Notes: generated by a model not told the origin, from the sequence alone. Numbered from the stretch's first letter, positions 1-8,913 are shown. The stretch is DNA of 64,000 nt from JAOPZW01 sp036379935 (GCA_036379935.1 DASVFT010000036.1:1-64000), one strand, 5' to 3'. Program-made: numbers and translations.

Positions 1-453
1 CATGAGGGCGATGCCCATCACGATCGCGAAGGTGGCGACGCTCTCGGCGAAGTACGCCGAGTGCAGCGCCGTGGTAAGCGCGGTCTCGTTGATCCAGATG
101 TTGCGGGCCGCGTTGTCCACCGGCTTGCCGCTCTTGGGGTCGACCGCGGCGAGCTTCACGTCGTTGGTCGGCTTGCCGTCCTTCCCCATGTAGCGCGGCA
201 TCTGCGCGTAGGTCTGGCCGCCGGTCGCCTCGAGGGCGTGCTTGCGCATGACCTTCGCGAACGCCTCGGCCTTGCTGCCGTTGTCCACGAGCTGGCCGGG
301 GATGCTGGAGTCGGGCGTGCCGATGATCTGCTCGCGCTTGAGGTCGTTCTGCACACGATCCCGGCCGTTGATGCCGGTGACGATCGACCCGGCGCCGAAC
401 ACGATCAAGATCACGCTCGCGACGATCCCTCCGTACTGCAGGAGCTTGCTCAT
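1..453 (-). CDS. Actinobacterial membrane protein of unknown function, 3' end cut by window
   Basis: The gene starts with ATG at 453, eight bases behind a GGGAGG ribosome site, and runs off the left edge after 151 codons. The product opens with a hydrophobic segment (about residues 8-27), followed by a polar extracytoplasmic-looking stretch with a conserved-looking HALEATGG..YAQMPRY region, and a second hydrophobic segment begins at the window edge. From memory, proteins of this layout (two membrane helices around a soluble loop) are common in actinobacteria and are sometimes mislabelled aromatic ring-opening dioxygenase LigA; nothing here supports dioxygenase activity. It is divergent from the stress protein at 690. 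Function unknown. Confidence 0.7.
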   Translation of the reverse strand, partial: MSKLLQYGGIVASVILIVFGAGSIVTGINGRDRVQNDLKREQIIGTPDSSIPGQLVDNGSKAEAFAKVMRKHALEATGGQTYAQMPRYMGKDGKPTNDVKLAAVDPKSGKPVDNAARNIWINETALTTALHSAYFAESVATFAIVMGIALM

Positions 454-599
454 CCTCCCATTCCTTTCCGGGTTGCTTGTCATTCGCCAGCAAGCTTGCG
501 GGTCGCGAGCAGCGGTGGCATCGGCAACTTCCACCGCATGTCGATCCGTGCAAGTCCGCAGCGCCGCTGGGGCGCGTCACGGATGGCGCGCGTCCCGTG

Positions 600-612
600 A
601 TTTCCCGCAGGC
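600..612 (+). promoter_or_regulatory. Possible half-site of the TGCGG-N5-CCGCA operator
   Basis: CCCGCAGGCCGCACC (604-618) is nearly identical to the right half and flank of the full palindrome at 3513 (CCCGCAGGCCACACC). It lies about 80 bp upstream of the stress-protein start at 690, close to the spacing seen at 3513 and 8899. The left half (CCGTG) is degenerate, so this is only a candidate. Confidence 0.3.
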
Positions 613-689
613 CGCACCCGTACCCCGCCCGGATGGCGCCGCGCCTTAGACGCCCTACGGTCGCTGACACCCCATCCGAGGAGATCGAG

Positions 690-1595
690 ATGTTCGACAA
701 GGTCATCGTGGGCGTCGACGGTCGCGAGGGCGGGCGCGATGCCCTTGCCTTCGCCGCTGCCTTGGCGCGCGTTTCAGCGAGCACGCTGGTCGCCGTTCGC
801 GCCTATCCGTACGAGACGCACCCGTCACGCGCCTCGGTCCGCGGGTTCGAAGAGCAGATTCGCTCTGACACGCTGGCGGACCTCGAGCGCGAGCTGACCG
901 CGACCGATGTCGTGGCCGAGCCGCTGGTGGTCGGCGACGTCTCGCCGGCTCGTGCCCTCCAGCACGCGGCCGAGCACAAGCGCGCCGGGCTGATCGTCGT
1001 GGGCTCCAGCCACCGCGGTCGCCTCGGCCGCGTCCTGGCCGGGAACGTGGCTGTCGGGGCGCTGCACCACGCGCCGTGCCCCGTGGCCGTTGCCCCCCGC
1101 GGATTCGCCGAGCGGGCCGGCCAGCTCAAGAGCATCGGCGTCGGCTTCGACGGCGGCGCTGAATCGCGCGAGGCGCTTCGGCTTGCCGCCAAGCTGGCCA
1201 AGGCGTCGGGCGCACGGGTCGAGGTCCGTTCCGTCGCCACGACTCCGGTCGCGGCCGAGTTTCCCGCGGCCTATGAGGCCGAGTGGATCGAGCGGATGAG
1301 GCAGTACGCCCGCGAGCACGTGGACGAGGCGCTGGGCATCGTCGACGAGCTGGGCGCCGAGGGGTCGGGCGAGATCGTCATCGGGTCGCCGGTCGAGGAG
1401 CTCGTCGAGTTCTCGCGCGGCGTCGACGTGCTGGTCGTCGGCTCGCGCGGCTGGGGACCGGTTCGCCGTCTGCTCCTCGGCAGCACCGCCGAGCGGCTGG
1501 TCCGCGAGGCGTCCTGCGCCGTCATCGTCGTGCCACGGGCCGCCGCGACCCAGCAGCGCGAAGCGCCGGACCCGGCCGCGGCGGCGCGCGCCTGA
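690..1595 (+). CDS. Tandem-domain universal stress protein (UspA family)
   Basis: A cytosolic protein of 301 residues with two UspA alpha/beta domains. Each domain ends in the ATP-binding signature G-2x-G-9x-G-(S/T)-like: GSSHRGRLGRVLAG in the first half and GSRGWGPVRRLLLGST in the second, where the motif is canonical. In mycobacteria such tandem proteins bind ATP and help cells adapt to hypoxia and growth arrest. An upstream in-frame extension exists, but the ATG at 690 is preceded by GAGGAG and begins with the typical MFDKVIVGVDG motif, so it was preferred. A strong hairpin follows the stop. This is the first of three Usp genes within 20 kb, next to a metal ATPase and fermentative genes. 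Confidence 0.9.
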   Translation: MFDKVIVGVDGREGGRDALAFAAALARVSASTLVAVRAYPYETHPSRASVRGFEEQIRSDTLADLERELTATDVVAEPLVVGDVSPARALQHAAEHKRAGLIVVGSSHRGRLGRVLAGNVAVGALHHAPCPVAVAPRGFAERAGQLKSIGVGFDGGAESREALRLAAKLAKASGARVEVRSVATTPVAAEFPAAYEAEWIERMRQYAREHVDEALGIVDELGAEGSGEIVIGSPVEELVEFSRGVDVLVVGSRGWGPVRRLLLGSTAERLVREASCAVIVVPRAAATQQREAPDPAAAARA

Positions 1596-1602
1596 GCTCG
1601 CA

Positions 1603-1633
1603 CGCGCCAGCAGCCGCAACGGCTGCTGGCGCG
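1603..1633 (+). terminator. Hairpin terminator-like structure after the stress protein
   Basis: A perfect 13-bp inverted repeat (1603-1615 with 1621-1633) with a 5-nt loop starts 8 bases after the stress-protein stop. There is no T-tract, so it may work as a GC-rich hairpin terminator or an mRNA-stabilising structure between the Usp gene and the P-type ATPase. Confidence 0.55.
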
Positions 1634-1668
1634 CTCGCCGAGGCGGTCGGGCACGCGGAGAATCACTC

Positions 1669-3498
1669 ATGCCGGGACGAGACCGCGTCGCGCAGGCGCT
1701 GGCGGCCGCGACGGGGCTCACGATCGCTGCCGGCGGGCTTCTGCACCTGCTTGGCGCTCCGCGCGCGGGCGACGTCGTCTGGGCGGCCACGGTGGCCGTC
1801 ATGCTCGTGCCCCTCAGCACCGCGGTCCTTCGCTCGCTGTCGCGCGGTGACGTGGGTGTCGACGCGATCGCGCTGCTGGCCATGGCTGGATGCCTGGCCT
1901 TGGGCGAAGTGCTGGCGGGCGCGGTGGTGGCGCTCATGCTCAGCGGCGGCAATGCGCTCGAGGAGACCGCCGGACGGCGTGCGCGGCGTGAGCTCACGGC
2001 GCTCCTCGCGCGTGCTCCACGCATCGCCCACCGTCGCACGGACGAGGTCATCACGGAGGTCCCCGTCGACGCCGTCACGGCGGGGGATGTGCTGGTCGTA
2101 CGCGCCGGTGAGGTAGTGCCCGTGGACGGGCTGGTGGCCGGTGGCAACGCCGTCCTCGACGAGTCGGCGCTCACCGGCGAGCCGCTGCCGGTGCGCCGCG
2201 CGACGGGCGCCGCGGTCCGCAGCGGCGTGGCCAACGCGGGCGAGGCCTTCGACCTGCGGGCCACGCGCGCGGCATCGGAGTCGGCCTACGCCGCGCTGGT
2301 CCGCCTCGTCCGCGACGCCGAGGCGAACCACGCTCCGTTCGTGCGCATCGCCGATCGCTACGCGGCGCTCCTCCTGCCGGCGACACTCGCGCTCGCGGGA
2401 GTCGCATGGTTCCTCAGCGGCGACCCTGTCCGCGCCCTGGCCGTCCTCGTGGTGGCTACGCCGTGCCCGCTCATCCTCGCTGCGCCGATCGCGTTCGTGT
2501 CGGGCGTCTCGCGGGCGGCGCGCCGCGGTGTGGTGGTGAAGGGCGCGGCGGCGCTCGAGGCGCTCGGGCGCGCTCGCACCGTCATGCTCGACAAGACGGG
2601 GACGCTGACCCTCGGCGCTCCGGCGCTCGAGCGCATCTCGCCCGCGGATGGGGTCGGGCCCGAGGAGCTGCTGCGACTGGCGGCGTCGGTCGACCAGCTG
2701 TCGGCGCACGTCATGGCCGAGGCGCTGGTGCACGACGCCGAGCGCCGCGGCCTGCGCCTCTCCGAGCCGCGCGACGTCCTCGAGCGCCCGGGAGAAGGCG
2801 TCGAGGGAACGGTCCAAGGCCGCCGGATCGCCGTCGGCTCGCTCGGTTGGCTGCGCGAGCGCGGCGTCGACGTACCCGAGGGCCCGCCGGCGGGAGCGGG
2901 CCGGGCCCACGTCCTGGTCGGTCTGGACGGCGCGCTCGGCGGAACGATCGTCATGGCCGATCACCCACGCCCCGACGCCGCAATCGCGGTGGCGGGGCTC
3001 CGCGCGGCCGGGGCGTCGCGCATCGCGCTGGTCACGGGCGACGATCGCGCCACCGCCAACGAGATCGCCCGGGGCGTGGGCATCGAGGAGGTCTATGCCG
3101 AATGCCGCCCCGATGACAAGCTCGCGCTGGTGCGCGCGATCCAGCGCGAGCCGGGGAGCGGGCCGGTCGTCATGGTGGGCGACGGCGTCAACGACGCGCC
3201 CGCGCTTGCCGCCGCCGACGTCGGCGTGGCCATGGCAGGCCTGGGCGCGACCGTGTCGACCGAGACGGCGGACGTGGTCATCACCGTCGATCGCATCGAG
3301 CGCGTCGCCGATGCCCTTCGCATCGGACGGCGCTCGCTCCAGATCGCCCGCCAGAGCGTCGTGGCCGGGATGGGCCTGAGCCTGGCGGCGATGGTCGCGG
3401 CGGCACTGGGGCACCTGCCACCGGTCGCCGGCGCGCTGCTCCAGGAGGGGATCGACGTCGCCGTGATCCTCAACGCGCTGCGCGCGCTGCGAGGTTGA
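1669..3498 (+). CDS. Heavy-metal P1B-type ATPase without N-terminal metal-binding domain
   Basis: A 609-residue membrane pump. The actuator motif SALTGEP lies at about 167-173, the transmembrane metal motif is ATPCPL with Cys266, the phosphorylation site is DKTGTLT with Asp308, and the ATP hinge MVGDGVNDAPAL comes near 505. About two hydrophobic hairpins precede the actuator, a pair flanks the CPL motif and a pair closes the protein. There is no HMA or His-rich N-terminal domain, and the usual SEHP motif of P1B pumps reads SAHV. The metal cannot be read from sequence; CPL-type pumps are usually labelled Cd/Zn/Co or simply heavy-metal. The start at 1669 has a GCGGAG site. It lies downstream of a Usp gene and upstream of a copper-type protein, so copper is possible but unproven. 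Confidence 0.88.
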   Translation: MPGRDRVAQALAAATGLTIAAGGLLHLLGAPRAGDVVWAATVAVMLVPLSTAVLRSLSRGDVGVDAIALLAMAGCLALGEVLAGAVVALMLSGGNALEETAGRRARRELTALLARAPRIAHRRTDEVITEVPVDAVTAGDVLVVRAGEVVPVDGLVAGGNAVLDESALTGEPLPVRRATGAAVRSGVANAGEAFDLRATRAASESAYAALVRLVRDAEANHAPFVRIADRYAALLLPATLALAGVAWFLSGDPVRALAVLVVATPCPLILAAPIAFVSGVSRAARRGVVVKGAAALEALGRARTVMLDKTGTLTLGAPALERISPADGVGPEELLRLAASVDQLSAHVMAEALVHDAERRGLRLSEPRDVLERPGEGVEGTVQGRRIAVGSLGWLRERGVDVPEGPPAGAGRAHVLVGLDGALGGTIVMADHPRPDAAIAVAGLRAAGASRIALVTGDDRATANEIARGVGIEEVYAECRPDDKLALVRAIQREPGSGPVVMVGDGVNDAPALAAADVGVAMAGLGATVSTETADVVITVDRIERVADALRIGRRSLQIARQSVVAGMGLSLAAMVAAALGHLPPVAGALLQEGIDVAVILNALRALRG

Positions 3499-3512
3499 GC
3501 CCGCGCCGAGAC

Positions 3513-3527
3513 TGCGGATATCCCGCA
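3513..3527. promoter_or_regulatory. Palindromic operator candidate TGCGG-N5-CCGCA (copy 1)
   Basis: TGCGGATATCCCGCA is a perfect 5-bp-arm palindrome lying 94 bp upstream of the cupredoxin ATG at 3621. The same pattern with the same spacing to a start codon recurs at 8899-8913 (arms intact) and 14711-14725 (one mismatch). It may be the binding site of the NarL-type regulator encoded at 22402, but that link is inference. Confidence 0.45.
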
Positions 3528-3620
3528 GGCCACACCGGGTCTTCACGCGATGACGCCGCCGGCGCCGATGGTCACGATGGGAAGGACCAGGCACATGTAC
3601 GGCGCTCAAGGAGGTCGGCC

Positions 3621-4217
3621 ATGACTCTCATCCAGGAACCACCCCAAATCGACGACGAGCCGACGCTCGAATCGCGTCAGGATGCCGCCCTCGACCGGCT
3701 GACCGACGAGGTGCAGCGCCAGGGCAGGCAGATCAAGACCTCACAGCAGGCCTTCTCGATCTTTGCCGTCCTCGCCTTCGTCCTGGCGATGGCGTCGCTG
3801 CTCGCGGTCGCCTTCAAGCTCGATCGCATGCCGATGACCGTCGTGAAGACGCGCACCCCGGCGCCGGCCGCTGTGGCCACGGCGCCACTGCCGCACAACG
3901 TCGGCATCACGCTCGGCGAGTTCTCCGTCAGGCCGAATGCGACACGGGCGGCGGCGGGCAAGGTGACCTTCCGGGTGCACAACGCCGGCGCGATCACGCA
4001 CGAGTTCGTCGTGATCAAGACCAGGCGCGCCGCCGCCGACCTGCCGCTGAAGCAGGGGCGCGCGGACGAAGCGGGCGCCGTCGGCGAGATCGGCGACCTG
4101 CGGTCCCGCGCGACGAAGTCGGTCACGCTGAAGCTCGCGGCTGGGCACTACGCGCTGATCTGCAATCTGGCGGGTCACTACGTGGCCGGGCAGCACACCG
4201 ACTTCACCGTACGCTGA
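3621..4217 (+). CDS. Membrane-anchored cupredoxin (type-1 copper protein)
   Basis: A 198-residue protein. A charged, possibly coiled-coil N-terminus (about 15-42) is followed by one membrane helix (45-66), a Pro/Ala linker and a C-terminal cupredoxin domain facing outward. Candidate copper ligands are His127 (ITHEF), Cys181 and His186 (CNLAGHY); the position usually held by the axial Met is Gln191. It is clearly related to the C-terminal domain of the multicopper oxidase at 12651, which has the same C-4x-H-4x-Q spacing. A likely role is periplasmic-side electron transfer to or from copper enzymes. The ATG at 3621 follows AAGGAGG; phosphoketolase starts 9 bp after the stop, so the two are probably co-transcribed. 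Confidence 0.82.
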   Translation: MTLIQEPPQIDDEPTLESRQDAALDRLTDEVQRQGRQIKTSQQAFSIFAVLAFVLAMASLLAVAFKLDRMPMTVVKTRTPAPAAVATAPLPHNVGITLGEFSVRPNATRAAAGKVTFRVHNAGAITHEFVVIKTRRAAADLPLKQGRADEAGAVGEIGDLRSRATKSVTLKLAAGHYALICNLAGHYVAGQHTDFTVR

Positions 4218-4226
4218 GCCTCGCCT

Positions 4227-6599
4227 ATGGCGATGAACGCTCCACTGCAGCCCGATGAGCTGCGGCGTCTGGACGGCTGGTGGCGTGCGGCCAACTACCT
4301 GTCCGTCGGCCAGATCTACCTCAAGGCCAACCCGCTGCTGCGCGAGCCGCTGCGCCTGGAGCATGTCAAGCCGCGGCTGCTGGGCCACTTCGGCACGACG
4401 CCGGGGCTGAACTTCGTCTACGCGCACATGAACCGCGCGATCGCGGCGCACGGCCTGGAGGCGATCTTCGTCACCGGCCCCGGTCACGGCGGGCCCGGGC
4501 TGGTCGCCAGCGCGTACCTCGATCGCACCTACAGCGAGGTCTACCCGCACATCACCGAGAGCGAGGAGGGTTTGGAGCGCCTGTTCCGCCAGTTCTCGTT
4601 TCCGGGCGGGATCCCCAGCCATGTGGCCCCCGAGACGCCCGGCTCGATTCACGAGGGTGGCGAGCTCGGCTACGCGCTCGTCCATGCCTACGGCGCGGCC
4701 TTCGACAGCCCCGATCTCCTCGTCTGCTGCGTCGTCGGCGACGGCGAGGCGGAGACCGGGCCGTTGGCGGCGAGCTGGCATGCGAACAAGTTCGTCGACC
4801 CGGTGCGCGACGGCGCCGTGCTGCCGATCCTGCACCTCAACGGTTACAAGATCGCCAACCCGACGGTCCTCGCACGCATTCCCCACGACGAGCTGCGCGC
4901 GCTGCTCGTCGGCTACGGCCACGAGCCCTACTTCGTCGAGGGCGACGACCCGACGGCGATGCACCAGCTCATGGCCGAGACGCTCGACCAAGTGGTGGCC
5001 AACGTCCAGGGCATCCAGCAGCGGGCACGCGCCGGCGGCGCCTCCGAGCGCCCGCGCTGGCCGATGATCGTCTTGCGCACCCCCAAGGGGTGGACGGGGC
5101 CCAAGGAGGTCGACGGCCAGCCGATGGAAGGGACGTTCCGCGCGCATCAGGTCCCTCTCGCGCAGCTCGCCGAGCGTCCGGAGCACCTGGCTGCGCTCGA
5201 GGCGTGGATGCGCTCGTACCGTCCCGAGGAGCTCTTCGATCAGGACGGGCACGTCCGCGCGGACATCTCCGCGCTCGCGCCCGAGGGCGACCGGCGCATG
5301 AGCGCCAGCCCATACGCCAACGGCGGGCTGCTGCTGCGCGATCTCGAGCTGCCCGACTTCCGCGACTACGGCGTCGACGTCGACGAGCCGGGGACCACGA
5401 CGAGCGAGGCCACGAAGGTCCTGGGCGCCTGGCTGCGTGACGTCCTGCGCCTGAACGCGGGGTCCTCGAACTTCCGGATCATGGGACCCGACGAGACGGC
5501 CTCCAACCGGCTCGGACCGGTCTTCGAGGCGACCGATCGAGCGTGGATGGCCGAGCGTCGCGACGGTGACGACCACCTGGCGCCCGGCGGGCGCGTCATG
5601 GAGGTGCTCTCAGAGCATCTGTGCCAGGGCTGGCTGGAGGGCTACCTGTTGACCGGCCGCCACGGGCTGTTCAACTGCTACGAGGCGTTCATCCACATCG
5701 TCGACTCGATGTTCAACCAGCACGCGAAGTGGCTGAAGGTGACGCGGACGATCCCGTGGCGGCGGCCGATCGCGTCGCTGAACTACCTGCTGTCCTCGCA
5801 CGTCTGGCGTCAGGACCACAACGGCTTCTCCCACCAGGACCCCGGCTTCATCGATCACGTGGTCAACAAGAAGGCCGAGATCATCCGCGTCTACCTGCCT
5901 CCGGACGCCAACACGCTGCTGTCGGTGATGGATCACTGCCTGCGCAGCCGCGACTACGTCAACGTCGTGGTGGCAGGCAAGCAGCCGTCGCTGGACTGGC
6001 TTTCGATGGACGAAGCGATCCTGCACTGCACGCGCGGCATCGGCAGCTGGGACTGGGCCAGCACCGACGCCGGCGCCGAACCGGATGTCGTGCTCGCCTG
6101 CGCTGGCGACATCCCGACGCTGGAGGTGCTCGCGGCCGCGGCGCTGCTGCGCGAGCACCTGCCCGACCTGCGCGTCCGCGTGGTCAATGTGGTCGACCTC
6201 ATGCGCCTGCAGAGCCCGGGCGAGCACCCGCACGGCCTCTCCGATCACGAGTTCGACGCGCTCTTCACCGCCGATCGGCCCGTGATCTTCGCGTACCACG
6301 GCTACCCGTGGCTCATCCACAGGCTCACCTACCGGCGCACCAACCACCACAGCATCCACGTCCGCGGCTACAAGGAGGAGGGCACGACGACCACGCCCTT
6401 CGACATGGTCATGCTCAACGACATGGACCGCTTCCACCTCGTCCTGGACGTCATCGACCGGGTCCCAGGGCTGGCGACGCGCGCGGCCCATCTGCGCCAG
6501 CGCATGGTCGACGAGCGCCTGCGCCACCGGGCCTACACGCGCGAGATGGGCGACGACACGCCAGACGTGCGCGACTGGACGTGGCCCGGCGCGGCGTAG
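4227..6599 (+). CDS. xfp: Xylulose-5-phosphate/fructose-6-phosphate phosphoketolase
   Basis: A ThDP-dependent cytosolic enzyme that splits xylulose-5-P or fructose-6-P with phosphate into acetyl phosphate and an aldose phosphate. At 790 residues it has normal family length. It opens with the characteristic LDGWWRAANYLSVGQIYL block, carries the phosphoketolase motif EGGELGYAL, and the ThDP/Mg motif GDGEAETGP-(A/S)...NGYKIANP near 173-205. The C-terminal KEEGTTTTPFDM region is also typical. The last codon overlaps by one base with the GTG of acetate kinase, which turns acetyl phosphate into ATP and acetate, forming a compact fermentative bypass operon. Confidence 0.95.
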   Translation: MAMNAPLQPDELRRLDGWWRAANYLSVGQIYLKANPLLREPLRLEHVKPRLLGHFGTTPGLNFVYAHMNRAIAAHGLEAIFVTGPGHGGPGLVASAYLDRTYSEVYPHITESEEGLERLFRQFSFPGGIPSHVAPETPGSIHEGGELGYALVHAYGAAFDSPDLLVCCVVGDGEAETGPLAASWHANKFVDPVRDGAVLPILHLNGYKIANPTVLARIPHDELRALLVGYGHEPYFVEGDDPTAMHQLMAETLDQVVANVQGIQQRARAGGASERPRWPMIVLRTPKGWTGPKEVDGQPMEGTFRAHQVPLAQLAERPEHLAALEAWMRSYRPEELFDQDGHVRADISALAPEGDRRMSASPYANGGLLLRDLELPDFRDYGVDVDEPGTTTSEATKVLGAWLRDVLRLNAGSSNFRIMGPDETASNRLGPVFEATDRAWMAERRDGDDHLAPGGRVMEVLSEHLCQGWLEGYLLTGRHGLFNCYEAFIHIVDSMFNQHAKWLKVTRTIPWRRPIASLNYLLSSHVWRQDHNGFSHQDPGFIDHVVNKKAEIIRVYLPPDANTLLSVMDHCLRSRDYVNVVVAGKQPSLDWLSMDEAILHCTRGIGSWDWASTDAGAEPDVVLACAGDIPTLEVLAAAALLREHLPDLRVRVVNVVDLMRLQSPGEHPHGLSDHEFDALFTADRPVIFAYHGYPWLIHRLTYRRTNHHSIHVRGYKEEGTTTTPFDMVMLNDMDRFHLVLDVIDRVPGLATRAAHLRQRMVDERLRHRAYTREMGDDTPDVRDWTWPGAA

Positions 6600-7678
6600 T
6601 GCGGGTCCTCGTCGTGAACGCGGGGTCGAGCAGCCTGAAGCTGCGGCTCCTCGGCCCGGGCGGCGAGCTCGAGGGCGAGCGCGACCTGGCGCCTGACGAC
6701 CACGCCGGGCTGGCGGCAGCGGTCGCCGAGCTCGAGCGGCCAGACGCGATCGGGCACCGGGTCGTGCACGGCGGCGAGCGCTTCCGCGAGGCGGTGATGA
6801 TCGACGACGGCGTCGTCGACGCGCTGCGCGAGCTCGTCGAGCTCGCGCCGCTGCACCAGCCCGCCGCGCTGGCCGGCGTGGCGGCCGTCGACCGCGCGCT
6901 CCCCGGCGTGCCCGCGGTGGCGTGCTTCGACACAGCGTTCCATGCCGGCCTGCCGGCCGCCGCGGCCACCTACGCGCTGCCGCGCGAGTGGCGTGAGCGG
7001 TTTGGCCTGCGCCGCTTCGGCTTCCACGGCCTGTCGCACGCCTACGCGGCCCGCCGCGCCGCGGCACCGCGGGTCGTCAGCTGCCACCTGGGCGCCGGCG
7101 CCTCGCTCGCCGCCGTCCTGGACGGGCGCTGCGTAGACACCACGATGGGGTTCACGCCGATGGAGGGCCTCGTCATGGCGACCCGCTCGGGCAGCGTGGA
7201 CCCCGGACTCGTGCTCTGGCTGTTGCGCCGTGGCGTCGCTGCCCCCGCCGTCGAGCGCGGCCTCGACCGTGAGGGTGGCCTTCGGGGCCTCGCCGGGGAC
7301 GCGGACATGCGCGCTGTGCTCGCACGCGACGATCAGGACGCACAGCTTGCCGTCGACGTCTACGTGCACCGCCTGCGAGCTTGCATCGCCGCCATGGCCG
7401 CGGCGATGGACGGCCTCGACGCGCTGGTCTTCACCGGTGGCGTCGGCGAGCATGCGCCGGCGATCCGCGCCCGCGTGGCGGCAGGCCTGGCCTTCCTCGG
7501 CGTGGCCCTCGATGCCGGCGCCAACGCAGCGGCGTCGGGCGACGCCGAGATCGGCGCGCCCGGCGCCGCCGTGCGAACGCTCGTGGTGACCGCGCGCGAG
7601 GACCTCGAGGTCGCGCGACAGGTGCGGGCCCTGCTCGCGCACCGGCCGGACGTGTCGCGCGGACGCGCGTCGCCCTGA
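6599..7678 (+). CDS. ackA: Acetate kinase (short form)
   Basis: Converts acetyl phosphate and ADP to acetate and ATP. Motifs in order are VLVVNAGSSSLK, GHRVVHGGERF, CFDTAFHAGLP, FGFHGLSHAYAARR, CHLGAGAS, MGFTPMEGLVMATRSG and FTGGVGEHAPAIR, all family signatures of the ASKHA fold. The GTG at 6599 is used within TAGTG and gives VRVLVVNAGSS as expected. At 359 residues it is about 40 shorter than usual enzymes, mainly in the middle and C-terminal part, yet phosphate- and acetate-site motifs are kept. Translational coupling with phosphoketolase makes the pathway assignment secure. Confidence 0.94.
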   Translation: MRVLVVNAGSSSLKLRLLGPGGELEGERDLAPDDHAGLAAAVAELERPDAIGHRVVHGGERFREAVMIDDGVVDALRELVELAPLHQPAALAGVAAVDRALPGVPAVACFDTAFHAGLPAAAATYALPREWRERFGLRRFGFHGLSHAYAARRAAAPRVVSCHLGAGASLAAVLDGRCVDTTMGFTPMEGLVMATRSGSVDPGLVLWLLRRGVAAPAVERGLDREGGLRGLAGDADMRAVLARDDQDAQLAVDVYVHRLRACIAAMAAAMDGLDALVFTGGVGEHAPAIRARVAAGLAFLGVALDAGANAAASGDAEIGAPGAAVRTLVVTAREDLEVARQVRALLAHRPDVSRGRASP

Positions 7679-7686
7679 CCCGGCAG

Positions 7687-7848
7687 CTAACCGCGGCGCT
7701 TGCCGGGATCCAGCGGGGGCCGCGCGAGGTCCACCGCTACGGCGAGGATCAGCGTCGCCGCCCACGCGTTGACGGGCGCGATGGTCAGCGGCTCGTGCCC
7801 ACCAACGTTGTTGGCGACGAGCCAGACGATGAACCAGGCGAGTGTCAT
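7687..7848 (-). CDS. Small membrane protein of 53 residues
   Basis: The ATG at 7848 lies behind a strong GGAGGAAGG ribosome site, and the gene follows the stress protein at 7865 with a 16-bp gap, so it is probably co-transcribed. The product has a hydrophobic N-terminus (AWFIVWLVANNVGG) and a second hydrophobic stretch (NAWAATLILAVAVDLA), consistent with two short membrane helices, then a basic tail. It resembles no family I can name. It converges on acetate kinase, with 8 bp between stops. Confidence 0.6.
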   Translation of the reverse strand: MTLAWFIVWLVANNVGGHEPLTIAPVNAWAATLILAVAVDLARPPLDPGKRRG

Positions 7849-7864
7849 GGCCTTCCTCCAAGCG

Positions 7865-8812
7865 TCATCGCGCAGCGACCTCGTCCGCGCGCACCCGGTC
7901 GGGCTCGTCCTTGGCCTTGCCCGTGCCCTCGGAGCCATCGGTCGCCCGCTCGTCGTGCCCCCCGCGCGGGATGACGACGACCGGGCAGGCGGCGGCGTCG
8001 ACGAGGCGGTCCGAGGTGCTGCCGAGCAGCGTGCGGCGCACCGCCCCGTAGCCGCGCGAGCCGAGCACGAGCAGGTCGACGTCCTTGGAGAAGCGCAGGA
8101 GCTCGTCGTCGGCCATCCCGACGACCGCCTCGCCAGTGGCACGGGCGCCCAGCTCGGCGACCGCTTCTGCCACGAGGCGCTCGGCATGCTCCCTGCGCTC
8201 TGGAGCAAGCGCCACCCAGTTGATGCCATACGAGATGGCGGGTGAGAAGGCCTGAGCAGGCTCGGCCGCACAGAGCAGGCGCACGCTGCCGTCGATGACC
8301 TCGGCGAGGCGCTGCGCCCAGCGCAGGCCGGCGCGGCTCTGGCGCGAGCCGTCGTAGCCGACGCCGACGACACGCCTCCCGAGGGAGGCGTCGAGGTCGT
8401 CGTGGCGGGCGACGAGGACCGGGCACGAGGCGCCATGGAGGACACCGCGCACGGTGTCTTCGGCGAGGATCCGCCCGACCGGCCCGCGATGCGGCGACCC
8501 CACCACGATGAGGTCCGCGTCGAGACCCTCGGCGACGGCATGCAGGCCGCGGGCCGGCGAGCTGTCCGCGGCCACGTGGACCCGCGCGGCCACGCCGCTG
8601 ACCGCCAGCTGCATGCCCAGCAGCTCGTGGCTCTCCTCGCGCGTCGAGGCCTCGAGGTCCGGCCTCGGGCCCCGCATGGGGATCGGCTCGTACGGCTGGA
8701 CGTGGACCGCCACGATCGAGCCGCCGGCGGCATCGCCGACGCATTGCGCGAGCGCGAGGGCGGCCCGTCCTCCCTCGTGCCCGTCGACGCCGACGACGAT
8801 CGTGCTGAACAT
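7865..8812 (-). CDS. Tandem-domain universal stress protein (UspA family)
   Basis: A 315-residue paralogue of the protein at 690, with two UspA domains beginning MFSTIVVGVDGHEGG and RRVVGVGYDGSRQSR. Nucleotide motifs GSPHRGPVGRILAED (first, degenerate at the end) and GSRGYGAVRRTLLGST (second, canonical) suggest ATP binding mainly in the C-terminal half. A charged hydrophilic tail of about 30 residues follows the last domain. The ATG at 8812 has a GGAGG site. The palindrome at 8899-8913 is 87 bp upstream. Confidence 0.9.
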   Translation of the reverse strand: MFSTIVVGVDGHEGGRAALALAQCVGDAAGGSIVAVHVQPYEPIPMRGPRPDLEASTREESHELLGMQLAVSGVAARVHVAADSSPARGLHAVAEGLDADLIVVGSPHRGPVGRILAEDTVRGVLHGASCPVLVARHDDLDASLGRRVVGVGYDGSRQSRAGLRWAQRLAEVIDGSVRLLCAAEPAQAFSPAISYGINWVALAPERREHAERLVAEAVAELGARATGEAVVGMADDELLRFSKDVDLLVLGSRGYGAVRRTLLGSTSDRLVDAAACPVVVIPRGGHDERATDGSEGTGKAKDEPDRVRADEVAAR

Positions 8813-8898
8813 GTCCGCTGACCTCCGCAAGTTCGAGTCGATCTCGAGCCTAGGTCCGGGGCGCTCGGGCGCCATCCGGGTAGGCCGCGTCCCCGGAC

Positions 8899-8913
8899 TG
8901 CGGAAAAGCCGCA
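8899..8913. promoter_or_regulatory. Palindromic operator candidate TGCGG-N5-CCGCA (copy 2)
   Basis: TGCGGAAAAGCCGCA, perfect 5-bp arms, lies 87 bp upstream of the stress-protein start at 8812 and just past the 3' end of the flavoprotein gene. The plus-strand left side GACTGCGG is identical to copy 1 at 3513. Confidence 0.45.

Noticed and set aside
1..453. Aromatic ring-opening dioxygenase LigA label
   Set aside because: No catalytic motif; the two-helix membrane layout fits an unknown-function family that has often been mislabelled.
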